In this document: piece by piece, positions 11,501-23,700 of the stretch
Position numbering within the stretch: position 1 is the first letter of the stretch
How the letters are laid out: each line of letters begins with the position of its first letter
Source of the DNA: Solea solea
Taxonomy: Eukaryota; Chordata; Actinopteri; Pleuronectiformes; Soleidae
NCBI RefSeq assembly: GCF_958295425.1
Contig: NC_081137.1
Location: 6,404,238 to 6,468,237, forward strand
Direction of reading: 5' to 3'
DNA: 64,000 nucleotides
Translations under genes and position numbers: made by a program
The notes under the pieces: generated by a model
Seen by the model: only the letters and a program-made list of their open reading frames with translations
Database searches by the model: none
What the model was told of the DNA's origin: nothing

Positions 11501-14500
11501 GTCCTCTATGGATCTAATGACAATGGAGTCACTGTTTTTACAAACCCCAGGTAAAACACACAAAAAGTAAAAAAAATCATGCATATTATCACAGGTAGTT
11601 AGATCTTGAACAAGTCAAAGTCCAAACAGGGAATTGTGACTTGCAGTTTTTTTTTTTTTTCCTGCAGGTTTCTGGAGCTTTTGGATAAAACCAGTAAACC
11701 TCTGAGAATCCAGCGTCACCACGTCCTCGACCACAACAACGTCCCAGTGGAGCTTTGCTCTGGCATTGAGACCAAAGGCATCCTGGGTAATGATGGGCGA
11801 CCGTACATCCTGGATCTTCTTCGCACCTCTCCTCCTGACCTCAACTTCCAGTTCTCAAAGACAGATGAGATGCAGGACGAGGTGCCAAAGGAGTGTCAGT
11901 GCTTCGGTTATCCACGCCAACATCGTCACTGCCTGGCGGCCCTGAGACCGGAGCTGCTGGAGGCCTTTGTCCAGCACAAGTGAGTCAGGTTTTTAGACAC
12001 AAAAATCAGCCACCATTTAACAATTAACCTTGCAGAATGAGCTTTAAAACCTCTTTTGCAGGTATGACATTTATGTCAAGATGGTGACCGAGGGGCTCAG
12101 CCAACTGGAAGAACAAGATAAAGCTACGGAGCTGAATGAAGACAGACGAGGTACAATAAAACCCAGTGATGCATAAGAGAATAACAACAGCGAACTGACG
12201 TGAAATGATAAATCAGGAGAGAATGGGTCACTGCAAAGACAAATTAGATTGGGTAACAATATAAAATGGTAACAGTAACATTTTATGACATGTATTATGT
12301 AGTCGTTTGGCATCACAGGTTTTATTGACAATTCTTGATCTTAAAACATGAAATTGAAATTGAAGATAACATACAGTAATTATCCTTAATGTTGTACAAT
12401 CACCTGATTTTATGAATTGTTGTTTTCCACTACCCCACAGTGAGCCTTTAAAATGTAAATCAGGAGCTGGATCAGTTGTATGGAGACCACGATGGATAAA
12501 CTAAGCATGTTTTGACGCTAACTGAAGGCTACATATTTTTGTTTCTCCAACACACTGGGAAGGGAAGCTGCAATATGGAACTTCACTAATAAATGTTGCT
12601 AAATTGTACACATGCTGTACCTTTAATATTTAACCGCTCAAAGCACAGTCCGAGAAGTTTAGGAGTAGTAAGTACATAAGTCCAGTCCATTGATTAGTAG
12701 TTGTTTTGTTGTGGTATTTTGCTTTGCGATGGTCAGAAAATGAAATTTATCAATATTGCTCTTGTAGAACTTCAGAGAAGAGATGCCATCATGAACGCAT
12801 GTAAGGCTGTCGGATCACTGAGTGACTCCTGCTTTGACATACGCTTCAATCCTGATGTTTGCTCTCCAGGTACTAAACACACACACACACACAGAGAGAG
12901 GGAGACACTGAAGTATGTGCAGCTCAATGCAATTAAATTCAAGTACCTTAAGTGGCATAAACAAAAATGATGTTGCCATATGTTACTTATATGTGAATGT
13001 GTCACATACACTGTGTATCATATGTATGCTGTACATATAACATAAGTATTACAGTATTAACCTCTGAAATAGGCCTGTTAAATTATTTGCTTATCTTCAA
13101 CAAAAAAATAAAATGTCATATCGAGTTCAGAGCTTTTATTCTGAAAAAAATGAACTTATTCAAATAAGTTCTGTTGCTAGAATTGACAGTTAAACTAAAT
13201 GTTTGGTTTGAAAAAATAAAAATAAAAACACTGCTGTTGTCATGGAGACAGCCATGTTTGGGGAGTAAATGTCCATAAAATAACTACTTGCATATGTTAG
13301 GCTCAAATAAGAAGCAGTAATTCTTAAAATTGAAATGATGCACAATAAATATCAACAGCATGAGTACGTTTCTCACACGCATTTGTCTTCGTAACAAGCT
13401 GCTGATTAAAGACAACATTCACATTATTGCTGCTTCACACTCCAAGAGATGAGATCTTCAGTGAGGTCAAAGTGTCAAATATGCAGTTGTCCTGACTCCC
13501 TCAGGTTGCAAAAAGCAGATACATACAGTATTTAGCAACTAAAGCTGCTGAAGTTCCTTCACCAAGTACACTCTGTAGTTGTGGGGGGTTTTATGAGTGG
13601 GTAATTCACTCACAGGAACCTGCATCTCACTGTCTGCTGCAGGTGTTCGTTTCTCATCTGAGTTTGAAGTTCAGAGGCAGAGGAAGATGTTGTGGGACGC
13701 AGCTGCTTTTCTTCTCGCTCATCAGATTCCAACAGTGGTGAGTGTGTGAGATTCATATGTTCATGTGGTCTATGCTAGGAAATAATTAATGTGTGTGTGT
13801 GTGTGTGTTAGCTGAGGGACTGTCTGGACCACACAGCAGTGCTGATGGACGGCGTGACCCTGACCTCGGTGCTACATCAGCAGGGTGTGAACGTGCGATA
13901 CCTGGGTACACTACTGAGAGAACTGCACCAGGGGGAGGAGAGTGGGAGACTCAGCTACTTAAAGGTTTATCTTTAGAGTGCTAAGATTTATTTGTACAAG
14001 AACACATGGCAATAAACCAATAAAGCTTTTTTTAAAAGCACATTGAGGTGCGGTGGGAAAAAATACCCAATCAGATGTTTCTTTGCAGAGAATTTCAATC
14101 AGTGAAGTCATCATCAGAAGTGCAAAACACATCTTCAGGACCTACCTACAGGTGATGTGCTCAAATAATTGAAAACAAATATGATATCTGAAAACAATTT
14201 TACAATCTTGTCATCATTTTCTAACGTGCACTTGTATCTTTCGTTCTCACAGGATGTGGAACCGGCAGTTTTCTCCGCTGCTGTCAGTCACTTCCTGAAC
14301 TGCTTCTTGAGTTCTTCCCCCTGCGTCCCCGACTCGTGCTCCGATGAACTCCAGTCTCGCCGCAGGTCCCGACGGCGCCGCAACCACGGGAGTCGAGTCA
14401 CCATGTTGACCGTTAGTGGGTGGGCCAGACTGACCAGCAGTGAGCTCTGGAGCAGGATCAGGACTGAGGCTGCGGATTATTACAACTACACAATTAACTG

Positions 14501-17299
14501 GTATACTGTATGTTTGTGGTTGTGTGCGACTGTATTTGTGCAACAGGATTTTACACTTTCATCCTTTCTGTGTTTAGTGAAAGTATAGATGAAGCCATTG
14601 AGAAGCATGGTCTCCAGAGGATCTCACTACTGCGAGAGATTGCCATCAAGATGGGCATCCAGGTTAGACATCGAGCATAAATTTACTGATTAAATTGTAT
14701 GTTCTCTCCGTGTGTGTGGGTTGTCTCCTGTCCGATCATATTGTCATATGAGTTCACACAATGGTCATTAAACCAAAAGCAACATTACGTTAGGGAAGTG
14801 AAACAGAGACAAGCGGGTTGGCGTGAACTGACAACACGTCTTAAGGCCCTGCCTGCCCCTGCTATGCCGTTGTATACACATAAATGCTCCCTCAGTCAGG
14901 TCTGATAGTTTTGCTGGACAGAGCCCATTTACAGACGAAGGAAGCAGCATTCAAATCATATTTTATCATTTCTGTTCATGAAGGACAACCAGAGGCAGAA
15001 TAATAACAATCTCTAAAAGTTATGCACTGCAGATTTTAGGACAAGAGACACATTTTCTTAAAACTAGAAAATTCTTTCACAAACAACAAATGTTTCCTCT
15101 CCTTTCTCTCCGTATTTAGGTACAGCTGAGGGAGTACGTGTTTGAGTCTCGCCACAGGCCGGTGTTCAGTGAGGAGGACATCGTCAACATGTTCCCTGTT
15201 GTCAAACATCTCAAACCTACGTCCACAGATGCCACACGGCTGGTACACCACGCACAGGTGTCAGTGCAGCAGGGTGAGAGATTCACACGCGAGTACAAAC
15301 ATTCACATCTGCGTAAAAAATTGATCGTACAGTACATCCACGCGTCCCCATATCCTTAATTTGTGTGTTTTGCGTTTTCTTTTAGGTCTTCTTAAAGAAG
15401 GTTATGAGTCGATTAGCCAGGCCCTGACCCTGTTCAGCAGTGTATACGGGGTCCTGCATGAGGACGTGGGCATGTGTCTGCGGCTCATGGGAAGGCTCAG
15501 TTACATCATGGGGGAATATGCCGATGTAAATATGCATAATACATAATTATAATAATCTATATTAAGCTGTAGATATGACCCTCTTTATGTTAAACACTGA
15601 AATATTTGAATACGGAAATGTTGTCATGTATCACAGGCTCTCAGCCACCAGGAAAAAGCTGCTATGAGTAGTGAGAGAGTCCAAGGTATAGACCACCCAC
15701 AGACCATACAAGACTATGTGAGTTATTTCACCATCTTTATTCATTTACAAACACACTGTGACAGAATTTAATTCTGTTTTTGTTTTTTTTCATTTACAAA
15801 CATACAAAACTGCACGTGTCCTATCTGTGATTCAGACTTTCCTGGCTCTGTACTGCTTTGCTGGAGGCCAACATTCGACATCCTTAAGACTGCTGTATCG
15901 CGCACGGTACCTCACGTTGCTCGTGTGCGGAGAAGATCATCCACAGGTCGCACTGCTGGATGTGAGCAACACCCTCACCTGCAAAGTGCTTTAAAAACTG
16001 TTTAAAAACTGTTAGGATGTTATCTATTCGAGTACATTCATATAGTCTTATATGTTTTAAATCTTTACAGTAAAATATACAACAAAAATTGGTTAATTAA
16101 TGTTTAATCAAGATTAATATGGCATAAATGTTGATTTGTTTTTAGAAATAAAGAAAAAAGATCTATATACTGGAAAATAAACAGTGGCAAATGGTCACCA
16201 TGAATAAACTTCAGGCAGGGACATTTCTTTTCCTAAATGTAGTCACTATAAGTGTAATTGCATGTTGCCTGGGTGATGGAAATTGTCTATTAATGTCCTT
16301 GATGTGCTCCTTTGAATCAGAGTATGCTAGGTTTAGTACTTCATGGACTGATGGAGTATGAGCACTCCCTGAAGTTCCTGCAGAATGCCTTAAATTTAAC
16401 CTCCAAGTACCGCGGTGCCAGAACGCTGAGGCATGCGCACAGGTAACATTACATCTCCATGTTCCTTTGGTTTTTTTTTTATGTTATTATGGTCAAAGGC
16501 AAAAAGAATTACAAAGATATTGATGTCATACAGAAGATGCATGAACTGCTTTGAAATTGCTGTGATCCTCTTATTCATTCACTACTCTCTTCGCTCCCCT
16601 GATTTCTTATACATTACATGTATCTGCTTATCTATGTCCATCTTCTTTGCAGTCATCACCTGCTCGCCACTGTTTATGAGACCAAAGGAGATTTTCGATC
16701 AGCTCTGCAACACGAGAAAGAGGCTTATTCAATATACAAGAGTCAGGTGTGGTCAAAAATCTGGACATGGCCATGTTTAAGTCATAATGACACTACCCGG
16801 TCATGATTTTAACTGAGCTGTTTCCTTGTTGCACATATTAAGGTTGGTGAGGGCCATGACAGTACGAAGGAAAGCTCAGAATACCTGAAGAGCCTCACTC
16901 AGCAGGCTGTGGTCCTTCAGAAAGCCATCAACATCATCTACAGTAACACAGCTAGTGCCTCTATTCCTCCTCCAAAGGTCTGTACTGTTTGTTTAGTCCA
17001 AGTCCATATGAATTAAATACATGTCAGGTTGTGTGATGCTTCATTTTACCTGTGTTTCCCGTCAGTTTTCCACTCCGAGCCTTTCGACAATCCTACAGCA
17101 GCTCAACCTTACATGTGGAGTCATTCTCATCCCCCTCAGGTAAACAAACGCAGACAAGTTAAATGGTATCTTGTCCATGTGAAATACAGTCAATGTTAAT
17201 GTTTCTGTTTTTTTCTGTAGTGCAAAGGACATTGCAGACTTGAGGACTGAGATGAAAGGAAAGGACAAGGTTCTGGTGGCAGAACTGGAAAAGCAGTAG
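5565..17299 (+). CDS. cluh: CLUH paralog (clustered mitochondria protein), 28 coding exons, 1626 aa, with 403-residue N-terminal extension
   Basis: Exons: 5565-6774, 7256-7413, 7500-7671, 8140-8280, 9011-9141, 9231-9385, 9583-9708, 9824-9971, 10054-10146, 10797-11015, 11375-11550, 11668-11979, 12062-12150, 12768-12869, 13643-13737, 13812-13964, 14089-14151, 14253-14500, 14578-14662, 15120-15273, 15386-15525, 15637-15717, 15836-15961, 16321-16442, 16653-16746, 16843-16977, 17066-17139, 17221-17299. All join in frame with GT-AG sites; total 4881 nt. CLUH is a cytosolic RNA-binding protein that binds mRNAs of mitochondrial proteins. From about residue 440 the protein follows CLUH throughout: [16 protein letters not shown] block, [16 protein letters not shown], the Clu domain (about 728-970, DWNEEL...[14 protein letters not shown]), [37 protein letters not shown], and C-terminal TPR-like repeats (about 1390-1560). 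Human CLUH is 1309 residues with no comparable extension. Here exon 1 adds an acidic disordered region beginning MGNIVQCC, with QTxTE repeats at 129-156. The linker around 12.1-12.8 kb is shorter than in human. Donors after exons 8, 16 and 21 are weak. Probably one of two teleost paralogs. Confidence 0.93.
8599..8930 (+). repeat. dispersed teleost repeat (GCATGTTTTTGGACTGTGGG type), intronic, long copy
   Basis: Carries CGCCAGTCCATCGCAGGGCC, GCATGTTTTTGGACTGTGGG and GGGGAGAACATGCAAACTCC, blocks I recognise as one of the commonest dispersed repeats of teleost genomes. It sits in the intron between exons 4 and 5 of the CLUH paralog. Diverged copies occur at 34.8, 58.95 and 59.7 kb. The 93-residue open frame across it is not a gene. 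Confidence 0.8.
10354..10495. repeat. nested palindromes, MITE-like, intronic
   Basis: Perfect 24-base inverted arms at 10385-10408 and 10420-10443 with an 11-base loop, followed at once by a perfect 11-base hairpin (10444-10454 / 10458-10468). An outer palindrome TGTGGTAATACCACA is at 10354-10368, with TATGTGGTAATA repeated near 10481. Lies in the 650-base intron between exons 9 and 10 of the CLUH paralog. Confidence 0.8.
12430..12645 (+). repeat. dispersed percomorph-type repeat, copy 2
   Basis: Shares GATAAACTAAGCATGTTTTG, TTTCTCCAACACACT, AATAAATGTTGCTAAATTGT and a final CTGTACCTTTA with the copy at 18.06-18.29 kb in the same order. Lies in the intron between exons 13 and 14 of the CLUH paralog. 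Confidence 0.7.
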
Positions 17300-17327
17300 T
17301 AACTGAAGCAGTACAGCAAAGCTGAAC

Positions 17328-17352
17328 CACACACACACACACACACACACAC
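17328..17352. repeat. (CA)n microsatellite in the CLUH-paralog 3' UTR
   Basis: About 12 CA units starting 29 bases after the stop codon. Confidence 0.9.
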
Positions 17353-17653
17353 AAGAGGACGTTATAATAGACAATAGTCATGAACAGCGAGCAACAATGA
17401 CAATTGAAAGCCAGGCACATTCCTGCTTATATACAGGTTGAAAGGTATAGCTCTTTTGGGAATATATTGTTTCCATGAACGCACACTGTGGATGCTGTAG
17501 ATTTACTGTCAAGTATGTGTTATTGTTTTTACTTTATCAGAAAGTGTATATATAGGCTTTAGCCGCTTTGTTGTTATGCTGCTAGATTACTTGATATGAC
17601 TAATAGATTATTGGGAAAGCACAGTATTATGATTTAAAAATACTTCAACAATG

Positions 17654-17659
17654 AATAAA
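17654..17659 (+). terminator. candidate polyadenylation signal of the CLUH paralog
   Basis: First canonical AATAAA after the stop (about 355 bases downstream). Later AATAAA strings at 18.13 and 18.25 kb lie inside a dispersed repeat and are less likely. Confidence 0.5.
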
Positions 17660-18059
17660 TTAGTGCAGCAATGTACTTCAAGTGAAGGTTCTTTTAAGGG
17701 GCTGTCCTCTTCAGTTCCCTGTGTGTCCACTGGGCTGTGCTATAAACCCTTCTTAGAACATGGGAGGGGATTTGGATGCCTGGATTTTAAAACGTTCCCT
17801 ATCACCATTTCATTTTGGATGTGTACCCAGGCCATAATCGTTCAATACACATTACTGACATTATTGTCTAGTTGACTGTGTGCAAACAAACAGATGATCT
17901 TACACATTAGGTGGCATTTTTATCAAAGGCTTAACTGAGATTAAATTAAGTTATAATGATTTGAGACTTATTTGAAACACATACAGTACTTCAATTTTAT
18001 GAGTGTACAATCCCTTAGATGAATTGTTGTGTTGTTCATTTCATAATTAATTGATGAGC

Positions 18060-18292
18060 CTTTTATATTTTAGGGGCCGGGTCAGCTCATCATGCCATGA
18101 TTTTGGACTGCTATGTTTTTACAATAGCCCACAATAAATAAACTAAACATGTTTTGAGTTTTGACACTAACCACATGCGTTCTCCAACACACTTAGAAAG
18201 GAATGATGAGGCGAGGGATATTCAGCTGCAATGTGCAATGTCCTCAATAAATGTCGCTAAATCTTACACACTGTACCTTTTAAATGTTTTGA
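18060..18292 (+). repeat. dispersed percomorph-type repeat, copy 3
   Basis: Runs from ACAATAGCCCACAATAAATA through TTCTCCAACACACTTAG to CTTACACACTGTACCTTTTA. It aligns along its length with the copy at 12.4 kb and is the most complete copy in the window. Confidence 0.7.
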
Positions 18293-18519
18293 TCAAAACT
18301 GTAAAATGATCACAGACCATGTTGCATGAGCTGATTCATTATTTAACATTCAATGGCTGTATGGTTTGTCACCATCACTACAGTCTGTCCCTGTGAAGTT
18401 TATTCCAACTTGCTCACAAATAAAATGTTTAATTCAAATGTGTCTACATAGTAATAAGCCATAGTTGGTAAACTCTGGAGATCTGCTCACACTGTGAAAT
18501 CATGTGTGAAGTGTGGAGA

Positions 18520-18690
18520 GAGCTGTGAGCAAGTTTTTTTCATCCTGTCTGGTATGCCAAGTCCACCATATTTCCCTCATGTGCTTAATAATGGTAGGGT
18601 TGAGCAGGAGAGTCCCATGTTTGTTGCAATCTGCAGTCTCGCCATTAGATGCTCTTAACTCAGACGTGCATGACCTAAAAAAATCAGGTC
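18520..18690 (+). repeat. dispersed percomorph-type repeat, copy 4 (partial)
   Basis: Contains TTGCAATCTGCAGTCTCGCC followed by ATTAGATG, nearly the same as in the copy at 1.16 kb. The rest is too diverged to place. Confidence 0.55.
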
Positions 18691-18859
18691 TTAAAACTGT
18701 TTTGTTTGCCTGAGCTTTTAATGTTGAGCAACTCCAATCTCTGCAGTAATTGATCCTGTTTTTTTAATGTGTATTTTTTTGTGTCATACAATATAATTTT
18801 ATCTTTTGTCTGTTGTGTGCATTTCTTATTTGTACTGTTTTGAAACATTTTGGAACAAC

Positions 18860-19095
18860 TGTTATACATCTGCTCCTGGTCTCTCTGTCGCTACCTCACC
18901 GCCTCCCTCTTGTCCTTTCTCTCCACCCTTTCTGTCTCCCAGCTCTCCTCTGTCCCACATTTTTAATTTCACCCCGACCCATCGAGGCAGATGGCTGCAC
19001 ATCTTTGAGTCTGGTGCTGTCAGAGATTTCTTCCTGTTAAAAGGAAGTTGTTTTTTTTTTTTAAAAAGTTCCTCCTCCTCCTTCATCTTCTCATC
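18860..19095 (+). repeat. dispersed teleost repeat (GAGGCAGATGGCTGC / TTTCTTCCTGTTAAAAGG type)
   Basis: Pyrimidine-rich start, then CACCCCGACCCATCGAGGCA and TTTCTTCCTGTTAAAAGG, which I recognise as the 3' part of a very common teleost dispersed repeat. No coding capacity. Confidence 0.6.
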
Positions 19096-19339
19096 TTACA
19101 ATAATAATAATTTCCAGCAGGGTGTACAATGAGATGTGTAATGTTGCCCTCCACAGTCTTACAAGTTCTTGATTGCAGTTTGATCTTTAAAGTTCTTTAT
19201 CTCAGTTCAGTTTGTATCCTCATTCTCTTGTCTTCCTATGTCATTCGGTATTAGCACAGTCCTTCCACACTGTTCTAAGTTACTCATCACGGATCGAAAG
19301 TCCTTAATTTCTTGTCCCTTTATATTCTTACACGATACA

Positions 19340-19355
19340 CAAGTAGAGGGCAGCG
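19340..19355 (+). promoter_or_regulatory. CTCF-like motif
   Basis: Matches the vertebrate CTCF consensus CCASYAGRKGGCRSYR at 15 of 16 positions (the second C is A), forward orientation. It lies in the spacer between the CLUH paralog and pafah1b1. Occupancy is inference only. Confidence 0.4.
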
Positions 19356-19569
19356 TTGCACCCCTCAGTGTACACCCTGCTGAAGCTAATTTGGAGCAGA
19401 AGAGGTTGTGTGGAAAAAAAATGCCAAAACTATGGCATAGTGATCATTCCTCTCAACATTGAAAATCGACTTCAAGGAAAAGCATGAAAGCTCCAGGTCA
19501 GCCAGTAAAACAACTGTTGACATTCTGTTCTGAACTGACCAAATGAAAATAAAGCATGTTTAATTGTCT

Positions 19570-20060
19570 CTGGATGTCAACACTAGCACAGACCATCTGG
19601 GTGTTTTCTTGTAATTTTCAGATAGCTGGCTAATCCACAATACCCCAATCCCAGTCTAGTTAGGACTACCATTCTCTTTAATTTAATTGAACACCACTTA
19701 TTTCTAACAGAAGGTTGATAGAGCCAACCCTGCTGTTGTGTCTTCCACTCTTCTTGGCACTGTCTCACCACATTTTCTTTGAAAAACCTTTAGCTTTCTC
19801 ATTTGCCTGGCTGGCAACTCCTGAGTGTCCATGGACCCACATAAATATTACATTACAGCCCATTCTTTTCAACCCTGAATAGACAACATAACATTTCAGC
19901 AACCAGGTCATGACGGGCACTTGATTTCCCATCCTTCGCTATCAGAGAAGCCACAGTCAGGTCTGACCTCCTTAACTCACTGCATTGCCCACAATATCAC
20001 CAGCAGGAAAAAACTGACTCATGATCTGATATGCAAACCCTCTGTCTGATCTGAAAATTA
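19570..20060 (-). mobile_element. degenerate LINE fragment, RNase H-like domain (I-clade-like)
   Basis: Read on the minus strand from about 20040 downward: CSD-T-ASLIAKDGKSSARHDLV, then MWVHGHSGVASQANE, then EEWKTQQQGWLY and LTRLGLGYCGLASYLKI with KHPDGLC. This order matches the RNase H domain and tail of RNase H-bearing LINEs (CSDS..., WVPAHVG..., TRLRIGH..., HPTGLC). Frames are broken in several places, so it is not functional. Clade naming is tentative. Confidence 0.65.
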
Positions 20061-20114
20061 GCAACAAACATGCCAAAGCGAGTACTTCCAGATACTACAT
20101 CCTTAGATCTGAAA

Positions 20115-20450
20115 AACATTATTATTTTACCTTTATTTTTACCAGGAAGTCACATTGAGATTTAACATCTCACCTGGCCAAGGTAGGAGCCATACAAAAT
20201 CACAAAAACTACATTAAAACATATTAAGATCAAAGATCAATGCAACATATAGGACACAACTTAAAGCAAGATTTTCAGTGCTCTTTTGAGAAAAACACCC
20301 ACAGGCCTCTGTCACCACATTCTTTATGATTCTCTTAAATCTGCTTAGAGATATGCGTGAAACTAATTTGAGCTCTTTTTGAATGTTTCTCCATGTCCAA
20401 GGTGCATTATAGGAAATACTATACTCTCCATCATATATCATAGCTATTAT
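20115..20450 (-). repeat. dispersed teleost repeat (ACCAGGAAGTCACATTGAGA type)
   Basis: Holds ACCAGGAAGTCACATTGAGA and CACCTGGCCAAGGTAGGAGC, diverged forms of a repeat common in teleosts. The 75-residue minus frame inside it looks like a remnant of the same element. Boundaries are approximate. Confidence 0.45.
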
Positions 20451-20579
20451 ATAACATCAAAGGTCAACGGTGACCTTTATCAGATAACATAAATCAATCA
20501 GCTTTGCCTAATAATAATAATAACAGCAGGAGGACAGAAATGACCGAATTCCCCTTTAATTAGAAGATGACGAGCTGTG

Positions 20580-20797
20580 TACGCTGCGCGCCCCCGGTTA
20601 CCTCTGCGTGCGCGCAACCGCTACCCAATCGCGACCGTTAGATGTGGCCGGGGCGAGTTCGGTGGTACCAAAGAGGAGAGAAATCTGAGCGGCTGTACCG
20701 GGTGATGTGAAAAGTCATAATATCACATTCAAACCTGGCGTTTCCGTCGCATGCTTCGACCTGTCACGGGGAAATGAGAACCACCATTTATCAGAGG
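20580..20797 (+). promoter_or_regulatory. pafah1b1: CpG-rich promoter and non-coding exon 1 of pafah1b1
   Basis: Base composition switches to GC- and CpG-rich (about 20580-20700), with a CCAAT box at 20625-20629 and no TATA box, as in housekeeping promoters. A strong donor (GTGAGT) follows 20797. The next exon starts at 25205 and carries the rest of the 5' UTR. The transcription start is not defined by sequence alone, probably near 20650-20700. Confidence 0.55.
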
Positions 20798-23700
20798 GTG
20801 AGTCCGTGATATGTTCACGAATGTGCGTTTTTGTTTTTGCACTCTCAAAGACTTGTTTTTCTGACGACGAATTGCCTGCAGTGTCTGCGTTCTCCCGTTC
20901 CCATCTCAAAATGGCGGAGAGGCCGGAGGCTAAGCTAAGCTAAGCTACGCTAAGTGGCAAAGTTGGCGTTCACAAGAGCATCGATTCAGAGACTAAACGT
21001 TAAGATAACTTGGCGGTGTAATAATTGGCTTTGCTCAATCTGGTTGTAATCCTTCACATTGGCCCTGTGAGTCGTGATCAACGCGTGACCTGTTCGGAGA
21101 CACTTGTTGTGAAAACCTACTTGAATATTTGGCTAACGCTAGCTTCTGTGGTTCTGTGGGGACAAGCTAACGCGATGCGTTAGCCGACATAGCTAACTTG
21201 GGTGCTGTCAGCCGGCTGCCATATTTCCTAAAGCCGGGTGCTAATATTATGATATCACAAGAAATGCTTCAAGGTAAATGTTACCCATTTCTGTAAGCAG
21301 TGTTTGTTGTGGGAGTGTTGTGGTTAATATTTTACTGCATTAGTGTACGTAGCGCTGTATTTTCTGGTTAAAAAAATCAGCTGATAGCCGTGGAATCAAA
21401 CTTGTGTTACATATCGTATACTCATTTGAATTATTACGAGCTATCTGTTGTTTTAACGTAATAATTCAAGTTGCTCCGCAACCTTTTGCCGTAGACCAAC
21501 GCCCCGTGTGTGTTTTGATTTGGTGACTGTGTATCTGACAGCTCCACTTTACGCGTACGTTATTGTGCTAAGCTAATGTTAGCTGGGAAGGGCGTTGCTG
21601 AGCCACTGCTGCAACTTTGCCCTTGTGGCCATCAAACCCTGGAAATGCATCACTCAGGCCAGATTTCGAATATATAGACTACTCTGCCATTAATAAAGCT
21701 GTCTCAAGCATGTTCAATGTGTTTTTATTCATGATGTTAGCCCCCTAAGTGGACCTAAATCAGGTTTAAGGGTCAACAATCAGGGTGGAGACTGAAACGG
21801 ATCATTACGGCATCATGATAACTACCGAGGCGAATGCACTCAGGTTTTCTTTATATATAAACATGTCAGATGAGCTGAATGTCATTCGCCAAGTGAATGC
21901 CTCCTATTTGCCTCGTAGCTGCTATTGCGTAGGACAAAATGTGAAGGCCAGTGCTTTCAGCAAGGGTTATGAATCAGCCATTCAGGATGTGAAAATGTAC
22001 ATGCACTATTTCTCGCCATCATCCCGAGGGTTTCCCTTTTGTATGTTCCAGATACAATTTGACTTTTATTGTGCAATTTTTCAGCTTGAATTATCAGTCT
22101 TTCCTTTTTCTCTTGCTTGAGCTGAGCTACTCGTATATAACTGCAGTCTTTTTCCCATCTTTTTGTCATATCTCAGCCCCTAGTGTTTTTTTAAGACATT
22201 CAGTATAGGATGAGTAACTCTAAAGCTGTTTTGTTATTGTGTGGCAATACATTATTTACTGTATAATCAAAATTCATCAGAATGGATCCAAGAGTAGATT
22301 GAGACCTCACCATTGTCTTTCTTAAAAAGGAAATTTCTGTGTAGGCTGCCAGTCATGGGGTGAAAATAATTTGCTATGCTTTTCAATGTGTTATCAAACA
22401 TTGCCTTGTCAATTTGTACCAGGATGGTTTTGTTTGGCCTGAAGGTCACCCACTTTGGGGGCATTGCTCAGCATTTAGACACAAACAGCATGATAACTGA
22501 ACACTTGAATCAGCCAAAATGAGTGCCTGTAACTGGTGTCATTGCCTTTTGTGATTGAGTTTTTTCATATTCTATATCGAATGCTTTTTGCTGCATCGTT
22601 ATTATTTTCAAACCTGACAACAAATTTGACTGAATTTCATTCATTCGTTAATAATACTAATTTAGGCCTGCTTTTCTTAAACTTTAAAATGATTAACACT
22701 GTATGTTAAATAAGTAAATTTCTATGAAACATGCACATTGAAGTGTTTGTTCGTTGATTGATTAGTTGCTCAACGGGAAATTAATCTGCGACAATTTTGA
22801 TATATTTATTGTATAAATCAACTGTTGAACAAGATTAACCATTCTCACGCTCCACATTCTCCAGTTTGAGGAATTTCTGTTCGGCTAATGCTTTAAGAGA
22901 CACAATGGCATTTTCTGCATATTTGTCTTCAATCTATAAGGACTGCATTATATTACATAGAGAATGTTGCATTAATGTACGTACGATTCATGCTGTTTGT
23001 TTGTAGAACAGAGGTAAAGTCTGTGTCACATCCCTGCTGTACACGGTGCTTGTTGAACTGACCAAGGCTCTGTGCTCTGAAAAATACAGATGAGGCATAC
23101 TTGACGTCACAGCTTGTCTTTGTAGATAATTGAAGCTTAGTCAGATAAACCATTCACCTTTTCATACTTAGCTGTATAAATAGGGGAGGTGGGGTTATGT
23201 GGGAGCATTGTATTTCTTGAGCTTGCAGAAGAGGTTTTAAACTTGTTATGTTGGGTTCTTTGATCATAAGTGAATGCAGAGAAATGGGCACCTGCTCCAT
23301 GTCCTTGTGGGTTCAGAAGAAATACTACAGTGGTTCTTTGAGCAAAGGGTTGTTTACTATTAATGTGTTTTACTAGAACAGATTTGCCAGGACATTTTGT
23401 GTTCCAACTGGCTATTTGTATCTATCTAATTAAGAGCTTTAACTTTCAGTAGTGATCAGTGAAACTGTAGCCAATCTGAGACGATTGCAATCTACAAAAT
23501 GTCTAAGGAATAAGCAGCATCACAATTCAACAAAGGCCTAGGTCATGTCATCAAATCTTTGTTTGATAGTCTTAAGATCAGCAAAAGGCAAATTCTCACA
23601 TATTTTGTGTGTAGCATTATGACCATTATCTTGTGTTTGAATCCAATAACTTATGTTTATTTAAAAAAAAAAACTGACCACAAACATTGTTCTCATGTCA

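Noticed and set aside
21785..22120. 111-residue frame in pafah1b1 intron 1
   Set aside because: No recognisable motif, ordinary intronic base composition, no flanking splice sites of matching phase.
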